Shown here in pieces: positions 41,715 to 50,401 of a DNA stretch of 53,862 nucleotides (the first letter of the stretch is position 1; every line of letters begins with the position of its first letter). This stretch comes from an uncultured Collinsella sp. GTDB taxonomy: Bacteria > Actinomycetota > Coriobacteriia > Coriobacteriales > Coriobacteriaceae. The stretch spans positions 1 through 53,862 of the forward strand of contig CABPWH010000004.1 in the NCBI GenBank assembly GCA_902461085.1, in the 5' to 3' direction. The translations under genes were made by a program, and so were the position numbers. The notes beneath the pieces are model-generated. The model ran no database searches, had not been told where the DNA came from, and saw nothing but the letters and a program-made list of their open reading frames with translations.

Positions 41715-42344
41715 TCAAAGAACGACATCTGGCCCCTCCGATTTCGTGCATTCCGCATAGGTCAACGGGAACGAGGCCTTCAGCACCGCGCTTTTCTGCA
41801 CCGCCCAGCCGTTTTGACGCAGGAAACGTAGGTATTCCTCGCTTGTCCACCTGCTGTGGAGAGGGAATCCCGCCATACTCATGAAAAAGGCTTTTGCCTT
41901 GCCGGAAACCGAGCTCCCCGCGTGGGTGAAGGTTGGCGCGATGAGCACGCCGTCGTCCTTCAGCACCCGCCTGATTTCTTGCAGGGCCTTTTCCGGATGC
42001 GGCACTATGTGAAGCGCGTTGGACGCGATCACCACATCAAAGAACTTCAGTGCATAGGGCAGGCGGAACATATCTTGTACGGAAAAGTGCAGCTTTGCGG
42101 ATTGATTGTCCCGCTTTGCTTCAAGGATCATCTTTGCAGAAGCGTCCGTAGCCTCGATGTGCGCCGCCGCATTTACGATGCTCTTTGCGATAAGCCCCGT
42201 GCCGGTGGCAACCTCCAGTACGGTTTTTGCTTTCACCACCGGCCTGATCAGCTCATACATCTTCTCATACGCCGCCCGGTCCTTTCGCATGAAACGGTCG
42301 TACCGACCGGCATTCTTGTCCCAGAAGCCCTTGCGTTCGTGCAT
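41715..42344 (-). CDS. UbiE-like class I SAM methyltransferase
   Basis: The 209-residue protein from the ATG at 42344 has the SAM motif VLEVATGTGLIAKSI, the DASAKMILEAK strand and FDVVIASNALHIVPHPEKAL. It would methylate a small molecule; the substrate is unknown. A TAGTTAGA palindrome lies 17 bp upstream. The last residues (SEGPDVVL) may derive from the deletion junction that follows. Confidence 0.8.
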   Translation of the reverse strand: MHERKGFWDKNAGRYDRFMRKDRAAYEKMYELIRPVVKAKTVLEVATGTGLIAKSIVNAAAHIEATDASAKMILEAKRDNQSAKLHFSVQDMFRLPYALKFFDVVIASNALHIVPHPEKALQEIRRVLKDDGVLIAPTFTHAGSSVSGKAKAFFMSMAGFPLHSRWTSEEYLRFLRQNGWAVQKSAVLKASFPLTYAECTKSEGPDVVL

Positions 42345-42360
42345 TGCTATCGCCCCCAAA

Positions 42361-42380
42361 TAGTTAGAGACATCTAACTA
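42361..42380 (-). promoter_or_regulatory. Palindromic operator before the methyltransferase gene
   Basis: TAGTTAGA and TCTAACTA face each other across four bases, directly upstream of the ATG at 42344. It is the shape of a TetR- or MarR-type operator, but no such regulator gene remains nearby. Confidence 0.55.
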
Positions 42381-42621
42381 TAACACACGAATCATGCAGT
42401 AAGTCCTTGTGTCCGTTCATGAGAGGCTCGGAGTGAAACGGAATGTTGGGGAGGTCAGCCCTGGCGAGCTTGGTCTCATAGCCCGTGACCGCCTCGGCGA
42501 TGCTGTCTGCCTGGTCGTGAAAGACGAGTGTGAGCAGGTAGTAGCGAGCCTTGCCGCCGCCGAATAACGCGTTGGTCGATGCGATGGGCCTCACCTGGCT
42601 CCTGCTAATGCTTTTGGTCAT
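42364..42621 (-). pseudogene. HTH/DUF3800 chimeric remnant
   Basis: The frame starts like the small HTH gene of copy 1 (MTKSISRSQVRPIASTNALF). After GGG it switches to DUF3800 N-terminal sequence (RYYLLTLVFHDQ; LPNIPFHSEPLMNG), and then to noise after HKDL near 42411. It is the N-terminal counterpart of the DUF3800 fragment at 32590, with the first strand (VDESG) also missing. Confidence 0.7.
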
Positions 42622-43339
42622 GGTCGTCCTCGAGCTCCTCTCGTCGCGAGGTTCCCTCGCGTGCCCGGCCGCGGGCGGCTCCCGGGGCGGTCGCCGCCGT
42701 CATTTCCTCCCGCTCCTCGACTCGATGTAGGCGTCCACCGACGCCCTCGAAACCAGGAGCTTCCTTCCGAGCCTGTACGAGTCGATCTCGCCCGACCAGA
42801 TGAGGTCGTATGCCTTGTTTCGGCTCGCCCTCATGTACTCCTGCATCTCGATCACCGTCATCCATTCGTCCCGATCTTGGCTTCCCTCGGGCGCGGCGCA
42901 TTCGGCTGTGCGTGCCATGGTTCCTCCAATCTTCCCGTGCGGCACCGCGCGAGGACACCGCACGACACCGTGTGCCTTTTCGTCTGCGCGACGATTGAAC
43001 CGCCTGATGGCGATTAGTGAGCACGGCGCGAGCGGAGATGGGTCGAGGTGGGTCGAGCTGGCCGGGCCTTCACGAAACGGCCATGAGCCGCACGCCTTGG
43101 CTCGCAGCTAAGTCCCTGAAAAGTAAAAGGCGCCCATGCGGGCGCCTGCCTAGTAGCTGGAGTTGTTCGGTTGTGGTCGGAATGCTTCTCTTCCGCGGTG
43201 CTGTCGTCCGGGGTCCGGCATCTGTCGTTCGCCTCTTCTGTCGTGTTTGGTGTTGCGTGTTCTGCGAGTGGCTTTGCGCAGGTTTTTTCAGCCCGTTGTC
43301 CCAGGTGCACACGGGTAAATGGTACCCATCCGTTGGGAC
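42561..43339. repeat. HTH module, copy 2 of the 0.78-kb direct repeat
   Basis: It is the direct-repeat partner of 27131-27908, including the HTH gene, the two GGGTCGA repeats and the terminator hairpin (43128-43147). Its left edge runs into DUF3800 sequence, its right edge into a DtxR-like gene. Confidence 0.9.
42700..42918 (-). CDS. Excisionase-family HTH protein (copy 2)
   Basis: The 72-residue product is identical to that at 27270-27488, with the same GGAGGAACC site before the ATG at 42918. The complete identity, against the diverged module edges, points to recent duplication, gene conversion or selection. The second HTH gene that follows in copy 1 is broken here. Confidence 0.8.
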   Translation of the reverse strand: MARTAECAAPEGSQDRDEWMTVIEMQEYMRASRNKAYDLIWSGEIDSYRLGRKLLVSRASVDAYIESRSGRK

Positions 43340-43349
43340 GCGGCCTATT

Positions 43350-43721
43350 GAAAGAGGTGATTGTGCGACAAGGAGATAGACGAGCGGCAGCTCGTCGGCT
43401 CCCGAGATAGGCCGCGAAACGTCTGTAGGAGTCCTCTGACAGGCAGTGCTCTATGCGGCAGGCCTCCGCCGAGGCGGTCTCGGCGTCCACGCCTGACTCG
43501 ACGAGCAGCCGCTCGAAGAAGCGATGACGTTCGAGCGTCGCCGATGCGGCGCGCTCGCCCTCCTCTGTAAGGCGCACGTCATGGCCGAACATGCGGACGA
43601 GGACGGCAGCGCCGAGGTCCGAGAGCGCCTTGGTGACGCCCATACGCTCCGCGATGTCGACATTGCGGCAGAACCCGCGCTCGGTGCGGATGACGAGGAT
43701 TGCCTCGTCATCCGCGTCTGC
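43350..43721 (-). pseudogene. DtxR/MntR-family metal regulator without a start codon
   Basis: The frame encodes DDEAILVIRTERGFCRNVDI, GVTKALSDL, VRMFGHDVRLTEEGERAA and CRIEHCLSEDS, a DtxR-family winged helix and dimer domain. The frame continues directly and in phase after the TGA of the ABC gene (43722-43724) with no ATG or GTG before the HTH. Four residues of the usual VTKPSVSxAL are missing, and the 3' end runs into the HTH module. It is either decayed or made only by readthrough. Confidence 0.65.
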
Positions 43722-46700
43722 TCATCTGCCCGTCAGAACATTGTCGGCACCGCTCCCGTCGGCGGGAGCGGTCCACGACGAGCTTTCCTGCTGGAGCCTC
43801 CACAGCCTCGCGTACAGTCCGTCTTCGGCAAGCAGCGTCTTGTGGTTCCCCTCCTCCGCCACGCGCCCGTCGTCGAGAACGACGATCTTATCCGCATTGG
43901 CGACGGTTCTCATTCGATGGGCGATGACGACTACCGTTTTGCCTGCGCACAGGGTTCCGACCGCTCTCTGGATAAGCGTCTCGTTCTCGGGGTCGAGCGA
44001 GGCGGTCGCCTCGTCGAGGAGCACCACGGGCGCGTCTTTCAGAAGGGCCCTCGCAATGGAGAGGCGCTGACGCTCCCCGCCCGAGAGAGAGGCGCCGTTC
44101 TCGCCCAGCATCGTGTCGAACCCCTGGGGAAGCTTCTCGATGAACTCCAGGCAGTGCGCCGTCCTTGCAGCCTCGGCCACCTCTTCGTCAGAAGCTCCCT
44201 CGCGACCAATCCGGATGTTGTTCGCGACCGTGTCGTCGAAAAGAATCACGTCCTGGAAGACTATGGAGACGTGCGCGAGCCACGATTCCTCGGAGAACCC
44301 GGCGATGTCCTTGCCCGAGCAGAGGATCCTGCCGCTGTCAGGCTCCCAGAATTTCGCCGCCAGCTGGGCGCAGGTCGACTTGCCCGAGCCGCTCGGCCCG
44401 ACAAGGGCGGTGACTTTTCCTTCCTGCGCGTCGAAGCTGATGCCGTGGAGGACTTCCTCGTCGCCGTACCCGAACCGGACGTTTTGGAAAGACAGGCTAT
44501 GGCCGGAGACATCCGCCGGGGCAGAGCCCTTCGCTTCAGGCTCGTCCATGACCGCCTTGATCCGGGCTGTCTTGGTCGACAGGTTGAGAAGGTTGGGCAG
44601 CTGGGACACAAGGGCGAGAATGGGGCTGTACACACGCGAAACGATGAGCAGGAACATGAGCAGAACCATGAAGTCAACGCCGCCGGAAGCGAGAAGCATC
44701 GCGCCGGCGCAGGCGGTCAGCCCGACTCCAGAGCGAAGGATGGCGCTCGCAAGGGAGACGGAGACGTCGACGGCGAGCTCGACCCGCATCGTCACCCTCT
44801 TGAGCTCGAGCATCGCCTGCTCCATGGCGGCGGAGTCCTTGCCCACCGCCCTGCAGGCCCTTATGTCCTTGATGCCCTCGAGGTAGTCCTGCACGCGCGC
44901 CAGCGCATCCAGGCGGACGCGGTTCTGCCTTTCGAAAAGGCGCGACTGATGGCGTCGGCTCAAGGCGATGACCCCCGCCGAAAGCGGAAGCGTGACCATA
45001 ACGCAGCAGGCGAGCCTCCAATCGAAGAATGCCAACATCACGCAGATGACCACGGTCGACACGATTCCAGCGATGAGCTGCGGGAGCGTCGAGGAGAGCA
45101 TGGACTCCTGTGCCGTCACGTCCCCCATGATGCGGTCGGCAACGTCGGTCGTGTCCCGGCGGTTGAAGAAGCTCATGGGCAGCTTCCTCAGGTGGTCGGC
45201 GAGGCGCAAGCGGGTGCCTTCGGACTCGGTGTACGCGGCCACGTAGGTTTTCTCGTAGTCGTTTCTCGAAGCGACGAAGACCACCACCATCCCCGCAAGC
45301 CCCACGGCGAAGATAGCCCAGAGCGTGGCGGCGTCGAACGGCTCGCCCGCAAGGGTCCCTACGAGAGCCGCGAACGCCGCGACCGTGCAGACGAAGGGGA
45401 TCATGAGCGCCAGATCGCTCAAGGTGCACGCGAGGGCCGAGCGCTTGAGTCCGGCGTAGCCCTCGCCGGAAAGGTTGAACGCCCTCTGAAGCCATGGCGC
45501 CCTGTCGTTCGACGGCTTGCCGGATTTCTCCGCAGGGTCGTGCTCGCCGGCGGAAGCATCCTGCGCCACATGCGGGGCGGCCGCTTCGGAGGATTGGGCT
45601 TCGTCGCCGCCCGGAGCTGATTCGACGCCCCATTCGACCGCCTCAGTGTACTGGCTCCACATCTTCGCGTATGTCCCTGATGTGGCGAGGAGCTCTTCAT
45701 GGGTGCCCTCCTCGACTTTGCGCCCGCCGTCAAGCACGACTATCTTGTCGGCGCCGACGACGGTGGAGAGCCTGTGGGCGATCATGATCACGGTCTTGCC
45801 GGCCATGAGCCTCTCGAATGCCTTCTGGATCAAATGCTCGTTCTCGGGGTCGGAGAACGCGGTCGCCTCGTCCAGCACCACGATGGGCGCGTCCGAGATG
45901 ATCGAGCGCGCGATGGCTATCCGCTGCTGCTCTCCACCGGACAGGTGCACGCCCTCGGAGCCTATTACCGTGGCGTAGCCGTGGGGAAGGCTGTTGATGA
46001 ACGCGTCCGCCTGGGCGGCCTTCGCGGCCTCGACCACCTCGTCGTCGGTCGCCCCCGGCTTGCCGCGCCTGATGTTGTCCGCGATGCTCTCGCGGAACAG
46101 GTGGGAATCCTGGAACACCAGGCTGAGGCTGCCCATCAATTCGTCCTGGCCCATCTCGCGGACGTTTACGCCGCCGACGAGAACCTGGCCCGAATCGACG
46201 TCCCAGAAGCGTGCAACGAGGTTCGCCAGCGTCGATTTGCCCGAGCCGCTCGGCCCCACGACCGCGCATACCGTGCCGGCGGGGATTTCCAGCGAGACGT
46301 CGCGCAACGCCGGCTCCGCTTCGTCCTCGTAGGAGAAAGTTACGCCCCGAAGGGACACCGAGGCGTCCTTCGGGGTTTTCGGCGCCTCGGGATAAGAGAG
46401 CTCCTCGATGCCGAGCACCGAGTCGATGCGGTCGATGTTCGCCTGGGCGAGCATCCCGTCCTCGCTCACGTAGAGAATCTTCGCGAACACGCTCGATATC
46501 GAATGCACGAACAGGAGGTAGAAGACGAGCGAGAGCACGAACGTCGGCCAGTCCTGCGCGCCCGGGGCGAGGAGTATGCCGACGGGCAGGACGAACAGGT
46601 ACGCGTTGTTGATGATCGCCGTGAAGCCCGGCATGGAGTTCCGGAAGAAGAGCGTGACGTCGAGGGAAAGCCCCGTGTAGTCCTTGATCGCGTCTGCGAG

Positions 46701-47411
46701 CCGCTTGAACGATCTCGCCGTCTGGCCGAAGGCCTTCACGACGCGCATGCCGCGAACGTACTCAACGGCGGCGTTGCCCATCTGCTCTTTCACTTCCTGG
46801 TAGCGCCCCATGCTCGCCATGACGCGCTTGTCGGCGTAGCCGGAGAACTGAACGATGCATGCGACGGCGACCGCCGCCAACGTGGCGACGCCGAAGCGCC
46901 AGTCGAAGACGAAAAGCAGCGCCACCAAGACGACGGGCGCTGCAGCGGTGGCCGCCAGGTCCGGGACGGAGTGGCCGATGAACTGCTCGATTCCGCCGAC
47001 GCTCTCGTCCATGACCTTCGAGATCCTGCCTGTGCCGAGCCTGGCGACGTGCCCGAGGGGGATTCGCCCGAGGTGGGCGGCGATCCCGAGCTTCGTGCGG
47101 TACTGCGCGTCGAATGCCGCGGCGTGGGAGCACAGAAGCGCGGCAAGATAGCACCCCACGTCAACGACTATGCCCGCCACCGCCAAGCCCGCGTAGCCTG
47201 TCATCGCCGAAACGTCGACGGCGGCCAGGTTCGGATAGACCCCGACCGCATCCCTGATCATGAAGTAGATCGCCACGTATGGGACGAAGGACGCCGCCGC
47301 GGATAGGACCGCCAGCGCCATGGAGGCGAACACGAGGGGCTTTCTTCTCCCCGCAAACTGCAGGCAGCGGGAAAGGGCCCCCGGCTTCCTTCCTTTGCTT
47401 TCCTTGCTCAT
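43722..47411 (-). CDS. Fused double ABC transporter (YbtPQ/IrtAB-like)
   Basis: The 1229-residue protein contains two complete membrane-plus-ATPase halves in one chain. Half 1 has Walker A GPSGSGKST, signature LSGGEQQR and VVLDEATAFSDPEN; half 2 has GPSGSGKST, LSGGERQR and LLDEATASLD. A charged linker of about 60 residues joins them. Such type IV-fold pairs (YbtP/YbtQ, IrtA/IrtB) import ferric siderophores although they look like exporters. It follows ECF S, A and T genes, and a DtxR-like frame follows it, so metal uptake is likely. The start is the ATG at 47411 with GAGG upstream. Confidence 0.85.
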   Translation of the reverse strand: MSKESKGRKPGALSRCLQFAGRRKPLVFASMALAVLSAAASFVPYVAIYFMIRDAVGVYPNLAAVDVSAMTGYAGLAVAGIVVDVGCYLAALLCSHAAAFDAQYRTKLGIAAHLGRIPLGHVARLGTGRISKVMDESVGGIEQFIGHSVPDLAATAAAPVVLVALLFVFDWRFGVATLAAVAVACIVQFSGYADKRVMASMGRYQEVKEQMGNAAVEYVRGMRVVKAFGQTARSFKRLADAIKDYTGLSLDVTLFFRNSMPGFTAIINNAYLFVLPVGILLAPGAQDWPTFVLSLVFYLLFVHSISSVFAKILYVSEDGMLAQANIDRIDSVLGIEELSYPEAPKTPKDASVSLRGVTFSYEDEAEPALRDVSLEIPAGTVCAVVGPSGSGKSTLANLVARFWDVDSGQVLVGGVNVREMGQDELMGSLSLVFQDSHLFRESIADNIRRGKPGATDDEVVEAAKAAQADAFINSLPHGYATVIGSEGVHLSGGEQQRIAIARSIISDAPIVVLDEATAFSDPENEHLIQKAFERLMAGKTVIMIAHRLSTVVGADKIVVLDGGRKVEEGTHEELLATSGTYAKMWSQYTEAVEWGVESAPGGDEAQSSEAAAPHVAQDASAGEHDPAEKSGKPSNDRAPWLQRAFNLSGEGYAGLKRSALACTLSDLALMIPFVCTVAAFAALVGTLAGEPFDAATLWAIFAVGLAGMVVVFVASRNDYEKTYVAAYTESEGTRLRLADHLRKLPMSFFNRRDTTDVADRIMGDVTAQESMLSSTLPQLIAGIVSTVVICVMLAFFDWRLACCVMVTLPLSAGVIALSRRHQSRLFERQNRVRLDALARVQDYLEGIKDIRACRAVGKDSAAMEQAMLELKRVTMRVELAVDVSVSLASAILRSGVGLTACAGAMLLASGGVDFMVLLMFLLIVSRVYSPILALVSQLPNLLNLSTKTARIKAVMDEPEAKGSAPADVSGHSLSFQNVRFGYGDEEVLHGISFDAQEGKVTALVGPSGSGKSTCAQLAAKFWEPDSGRILCSGKDIAGFSEESWLAHVSIVFQDVILFDDTVANNIRIGREGASDEEVAEAARTAHCLEFIEKLPQGFDTMLGENGASLSGGERQRLSIARALLKDAPVVLLDEATASLDPENETLIQRAVGTLCAGKTVVVIAHRMRTVANADKIVVLDDGRVAEEGNHKTLLAEDGLYARLWRLQQESSSWTAPADGSGADNVLTGR

Positions 47412-47449
47412 CAAATACCTCTTCTCTCATATTACTTTGAAAAAGGGCG

Positions 47450-48064
47450 CTAGGCGATTCCCGCGCGCTCGAAGTGCTTCTTGAACACCGCCCGTCCGAC
47501 CAGCGAGCCGATGATGCCGCCCGCGAAGGTCACGACCGCGATGATCGCGAACGTCTCGGGGGTCACCGTGGACAGAAGGGCTTCCATGTAGGCCGGGTCG
47601 ATGCTGTTGGACCCCATCAGCTCGCGGTAGTAGTCCTGGGAGGCGAACATGGGGACGAAAAGGCCCGCCGCCCAGCAGGTCTCGAAAAGCGCGTATCCCA
47701 CGGCGACGCCCGCGAACCTCCCGTACCCGAGCGCTTTCCGCACCAGCTCGGAGACGACGCCGCCGACGGCGAGGCCGAGCGCAACGGGCCACCCCGACCC
47801 GATGACGAAGACGATTACGGCGAAGACGAGGGCCATGATCAGCGAGGTTCCCGCGCGCGGCATGCGCGTATGCATGTAGACCCAGACGATCCCGGCGGGT
47901 ATCGCTGCGATGGCGCAGCAGCCGCAGTACGCCACGACGCTCATGGAGGTGATTCCCACGACGAGCATGCTCACCACCATGAACAGCAGGGAGAAGACGC
48001 CGAGGGCTATGAGGTCCCTGGAGCTGAGGCTGCCGCTTTCCTTCCGTTTTACTTTTGCTGCCAT
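47450..48064 (-). CDS. ECF transporter S component (Trep_Strep-like)
   Basis: The 204-residue membrane protein has five or six hydrophobic helices (LIALGVFSLLFMVVSMLVVG; SLIMALVFAVIVFVIGSGWP; TFAIIAVVTFAGGIIGSLVG). It has the length of MptE/Trep_Strep-type substrate-binding components. It would bind the substrate for the ECF module encoded just upstream (48116-50265). AAAGGA precedes the ATG at 48064. Confidence 0.75.
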   Translation of the reverse strand: MAAKVKRKESGSLSSRDLIALGVFSLLFMVVSMLVVGITSMSVVAYCGCCAIAAIPAGIVWVYMHTRMPRAGTSLIMALVFAVIVFVIGSGWPVALGLAVGGVVSELVRKALGYGRFAGVAVGYALFETCWAAGLFVPMFASQDYYRELMGSNSIDPAYMEALLSTVTPETFAIIAVVTFAGGIIGSLVGRAVFKKHFERAGIA

Positions 48065-48115
48065 TTCCAAATCCTTTCTTCCGTAGGAATCCCTTCTCAG
48101 CCTTTGCAGGCCGGC

Positions 48116-49531
48116 TCACTCGATGAGCACAATCTGGTCGCAGGCCTTTGACAGGAACTCCGTGTCGTGGCTGACGACCGCCACCGTCTTCCCGCGAGAC
48201 GCCTCCTCGCGTAAGATGAGCGCGAGGCGTTCCATGTTCCGGAAATCCAGACCGCTCGTGGGCTCGTCGAGGAGAAGCGCCTGCGCGCCCGACTCCGACG
48301 CAATGGCGCAGACACACCTCTGCTTCTGCCCTCCCGAGAGCGATGCGGGATGGCGGTCGGCGACATCTCCCAGGCCAAACCTCTCCAAGACCGCTTCGAG
48401 ACGAAGTTCGTCGACGTCGGAAGGAGACGGGGCCGCGGATGCCAACTCGTCGCGCACGCTCGGGCGAAAGAGCTGGTAGTCGGGGTCCTGCATGACCAGA
48501 AACACATGCTCGGGCCTTCTCTTGGGAGGGACCACCGAGCCTTGGAACCGGACATGCCCGAGCTCTTCTTTCTTGATCCCCGCCAGGCACTTGAGCAGGG
48601 TTGACTTGCCCGCCCCGTTTCGCCCGACCATACCGACGACCCTCCCGGGGTCGAACGAGACGGTAGTCCCCTCGAGGACCGGTACGCCCTTCTCATACCC
48701 CGCATAGATCCCCCTCGCCTCGACGGCGGGAAAGGCGGAGACGGGACGGGAAAGGCGCTGCATCAGGTCGGCGAGCTTCGGCGGCTCGGAGGACCTGAGC
48801 CCGCAAGACTCTCGCTCGGAGTCGGGCAGCCCCAGGAATTGCTGCGCGTCCCATTCGGCGGCGACGGAACCGTCTTCGAAGAGCAGGTACCGGTCGGCGA
48901 CGCCTGCGAGGTAGGAGAACCTGTGCTCGGCGATGATCACGGCAGACCCGCTCGACTTGGCTTTCGAGATGAAGGAGGCGAGCTTCTCCATGGAGGGAGG
49001 ATCCAGATTGCTCGACGGCTCGTCGAGGACGTAGACGCTCGGCCTGCAGGCCCATGCGCTCGCGAACGCCACCGATTGCATCTGGCCCCCGGAGAGCTCG
49101 AAGATGCCCCTGCCCATGAGCCTTTCCATGCCGAGCTCGCGCACGACGCCACGCATCCGTCTGTGCATTTCCTCCCTGGGAACGCCGAGGTTCTCCATGC
49201 CGAACGCGATTTCGCCGGTTGTGTCGAGGTTGAAGAACTGGGTGCGGGGGTTCTGGAAAACGCTGCCTGTCAAGGACGAGAGCTCCCAATCCTCCAGGTC
49301 GTCGATGTCCCTGCCTGCTACAAGGACCTTCCCCGTCCGGCTGCCCTCGTAGAACCCTCCCGCCAGCCCGTTGACGATCCGGGTCGCGGTGGTCTTCCCG
49401 CAGCCGGACTCCCCGCAGAGAACGACGCATTCGCCCGGCGCGACGGCGAAGCTCGCGTCGTCGATCGCCGGAGCGTCGAATCCCGCATACGTGAAGGAGA
49501 CGTTTCTGAGCTCGACGGCGTTTTTCGTCAC
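48116..49531 (-). CDS. ECF transporter double ATPase
   Basis: The 471-residue protein carries two CbiO-type ATPase domains: GESGCGKTT with LSGGQMQS, and GRNGAGKST with LSGGQKQR and LLDEPTSGLD. It powers the ECF T component. It starts at a GTG whose bases overlap the T-component stop (GTGA), so the two are coupled. The first signature (GGQMQS) is slightly off consensus. Confidence 0.85.
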   Translation of the reverse strand: MTKNAVELRNVSFTYAGFDAPAIDDASFAVAPGECVVLCGESGCGKTTATRIVNGLAGGFYEGSRTGKVLVAGRDIDDLEDWELSSLTGSVFQNPRTQFFNLDTTGEIAFGMENLGVPREEMHRRMRGVVRELGMERLMGRGIFELSGGQMQSVAFASAWACRPSVYVLDEPSSNLDPPSMEKLASFISKAKSSGSAVIIAEHRFSYLAGVADRYLLFEDGSVAAEWDAQQFLGLPDSERESCGLRSSEPPKLADLMQRLSRPVSAFPAVEARGIYAGYEKGVPVLEGTTVSFDPGRVVGMVGRNGAGKSTLLKCLAGIKKEELGHVRFQGSVVPPKRRPEHVFLVMQDPDYQLFRPSVRDELASAAPSPSDVDELRLEAVLERFGLGDVADRHPASLSGGQKQRCVCAIASESGAQALLLDEPTSGLDFRNMERLALILREEASRGKTVAVVSHDTEFLSKACDQIVLIE

Positions 49532-50265
49532 AGCAGCCCTCCGATCCCCTGGCTGGCCTTTGCGACCACAAGAAGCAGGCAGCAGACGACAAGAATCGAG
49601 AGAGGGAGGAAGTCGGCCCATCCAAACCGGGGCGCGTTGTAGGAGGTCTTCCTCCCGGGCCGGTCGATGCCGCGCGCGACCGCTGCGGCGGCGAGTTCGT
49701 CCGCGCTCTTGGCGCAGCGCAGCATCACAGGCACGATCGCGGATTCGAACATCAGCGCCGGCTTCGAAACGAGATTCTTAAGCGAAAGGGCGAGCCCCCT
49801 CACCCTCATCGCGTCCGCTACGGCAGAAGACTCCTCCTTGAGCGTCGGAAAGAACCGCACCGCTATCACCAGCGGAACGACAACCGCCTTCGGCAGCCTC
49901 ATCCCGTAGAGGGCGGCCGTGAGGTCGCTAATCTTGGTGGTGGCCGCGAAGACCGCCGCGAACAGGCAGACGGGCATGCAGGTGCGGCAAGCCAGGGCGA
50001 ACGAGCCGAGGGCTCCGGCGGCGTTCGGCGGAAGCATCGTCGTGACCCAGAAGATACCCATGAGAAAGAGGTAGGCGAAAGAGAAAGACGCTGCCATCCT
50101 TCCGCGCCCGATTGCGAAGGAGAGGAGGACGACGACGGCAAAGAGAACCGAGCCCAGAACGTAATCCTTCACGATGGCCCCGGTCGCTATGAGCACGACG
50201 AGCATGGCCACCTTCGTTCTGACGTCGATGTCCTCCGCGAGTGTTTTCCGTGTTCTTCTTCGCAA
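49528..50265 (-). CDS. ECF transporter T component
   Basis: The 245-residue membrane protein is CbiQ-like: an N-terminal pair of helices, then LVIAVRFFPTLKEESSAVADAMRVRG with the A-R-G coupling motif, and DELAAAAVARGID. It links the ATPases to the S component. No ATG is available; the TTG at 50265 is the likely start, with GAAAGG upstream. It is the first gene of the leftward operon. Confidence 0.8.
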   Translation of the reverse strand: MRRRTRKTLAEDIDVRTKVAMLVVLIATGAIVKDYVLGSVLFAVVVLLSFAIGRGRMAASFSFAYLFLMGIFWVTTMLPPNAAGALGSFALACRTCMPVCLFAAVFAATTKISDLTAALYGMRLPKAVVVPLVIAVRFFPTLKEESSAVADAMRVRGLALSLKNLVSKPALMFESAIVPVMLRCAKSADELAAAAVARGIDRPGRKTSYNAPRFGWADFLPLSILVVCCLLLVVAKASQGIGGLL

Positions 50266-50295
50266 AACCAGAGAGCCTTTCTTGTGTCGCTAAAA

Positions 50296-50324
50296 TTGAC
50301 AAAAAGATGTTAACCTTGGTTAAT
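50296..50324 (+). promoter_or_regulatory. araC-type gene promoter with overlapping palindrome
   Basis: TTGACA (50296-50301) and GTTAAT (50319-50324) are 17 bp apart. TTAACC and GGTTAA (50310-50323) form a palindrome over the -10 box. It lies in the divergent region and could be bound by the AraC-type protein or by a DtxR-type metal repressor. Confidence 0.6.
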
Positions 50325-50401
50325 TTGAATCAGGTTGCACCTGGAGGGAAAAGCCTGAGCGCGAAAGAATTGCGTCCGAACGCGAATAAAAGGATCGGAA
50401 G

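Noticed and set aside
27127..43342. IS element as explanation of the 0.78-kb repeats
   Set aside because: There is no transposase, no terminal inverted repeat and no target duplication at the module edges.
43524..45620. 698-codon open frame on the plus strand
   Set aside because: It is antisense to the fused ABC transporter and the DtxR frame, and long only because of high GC.
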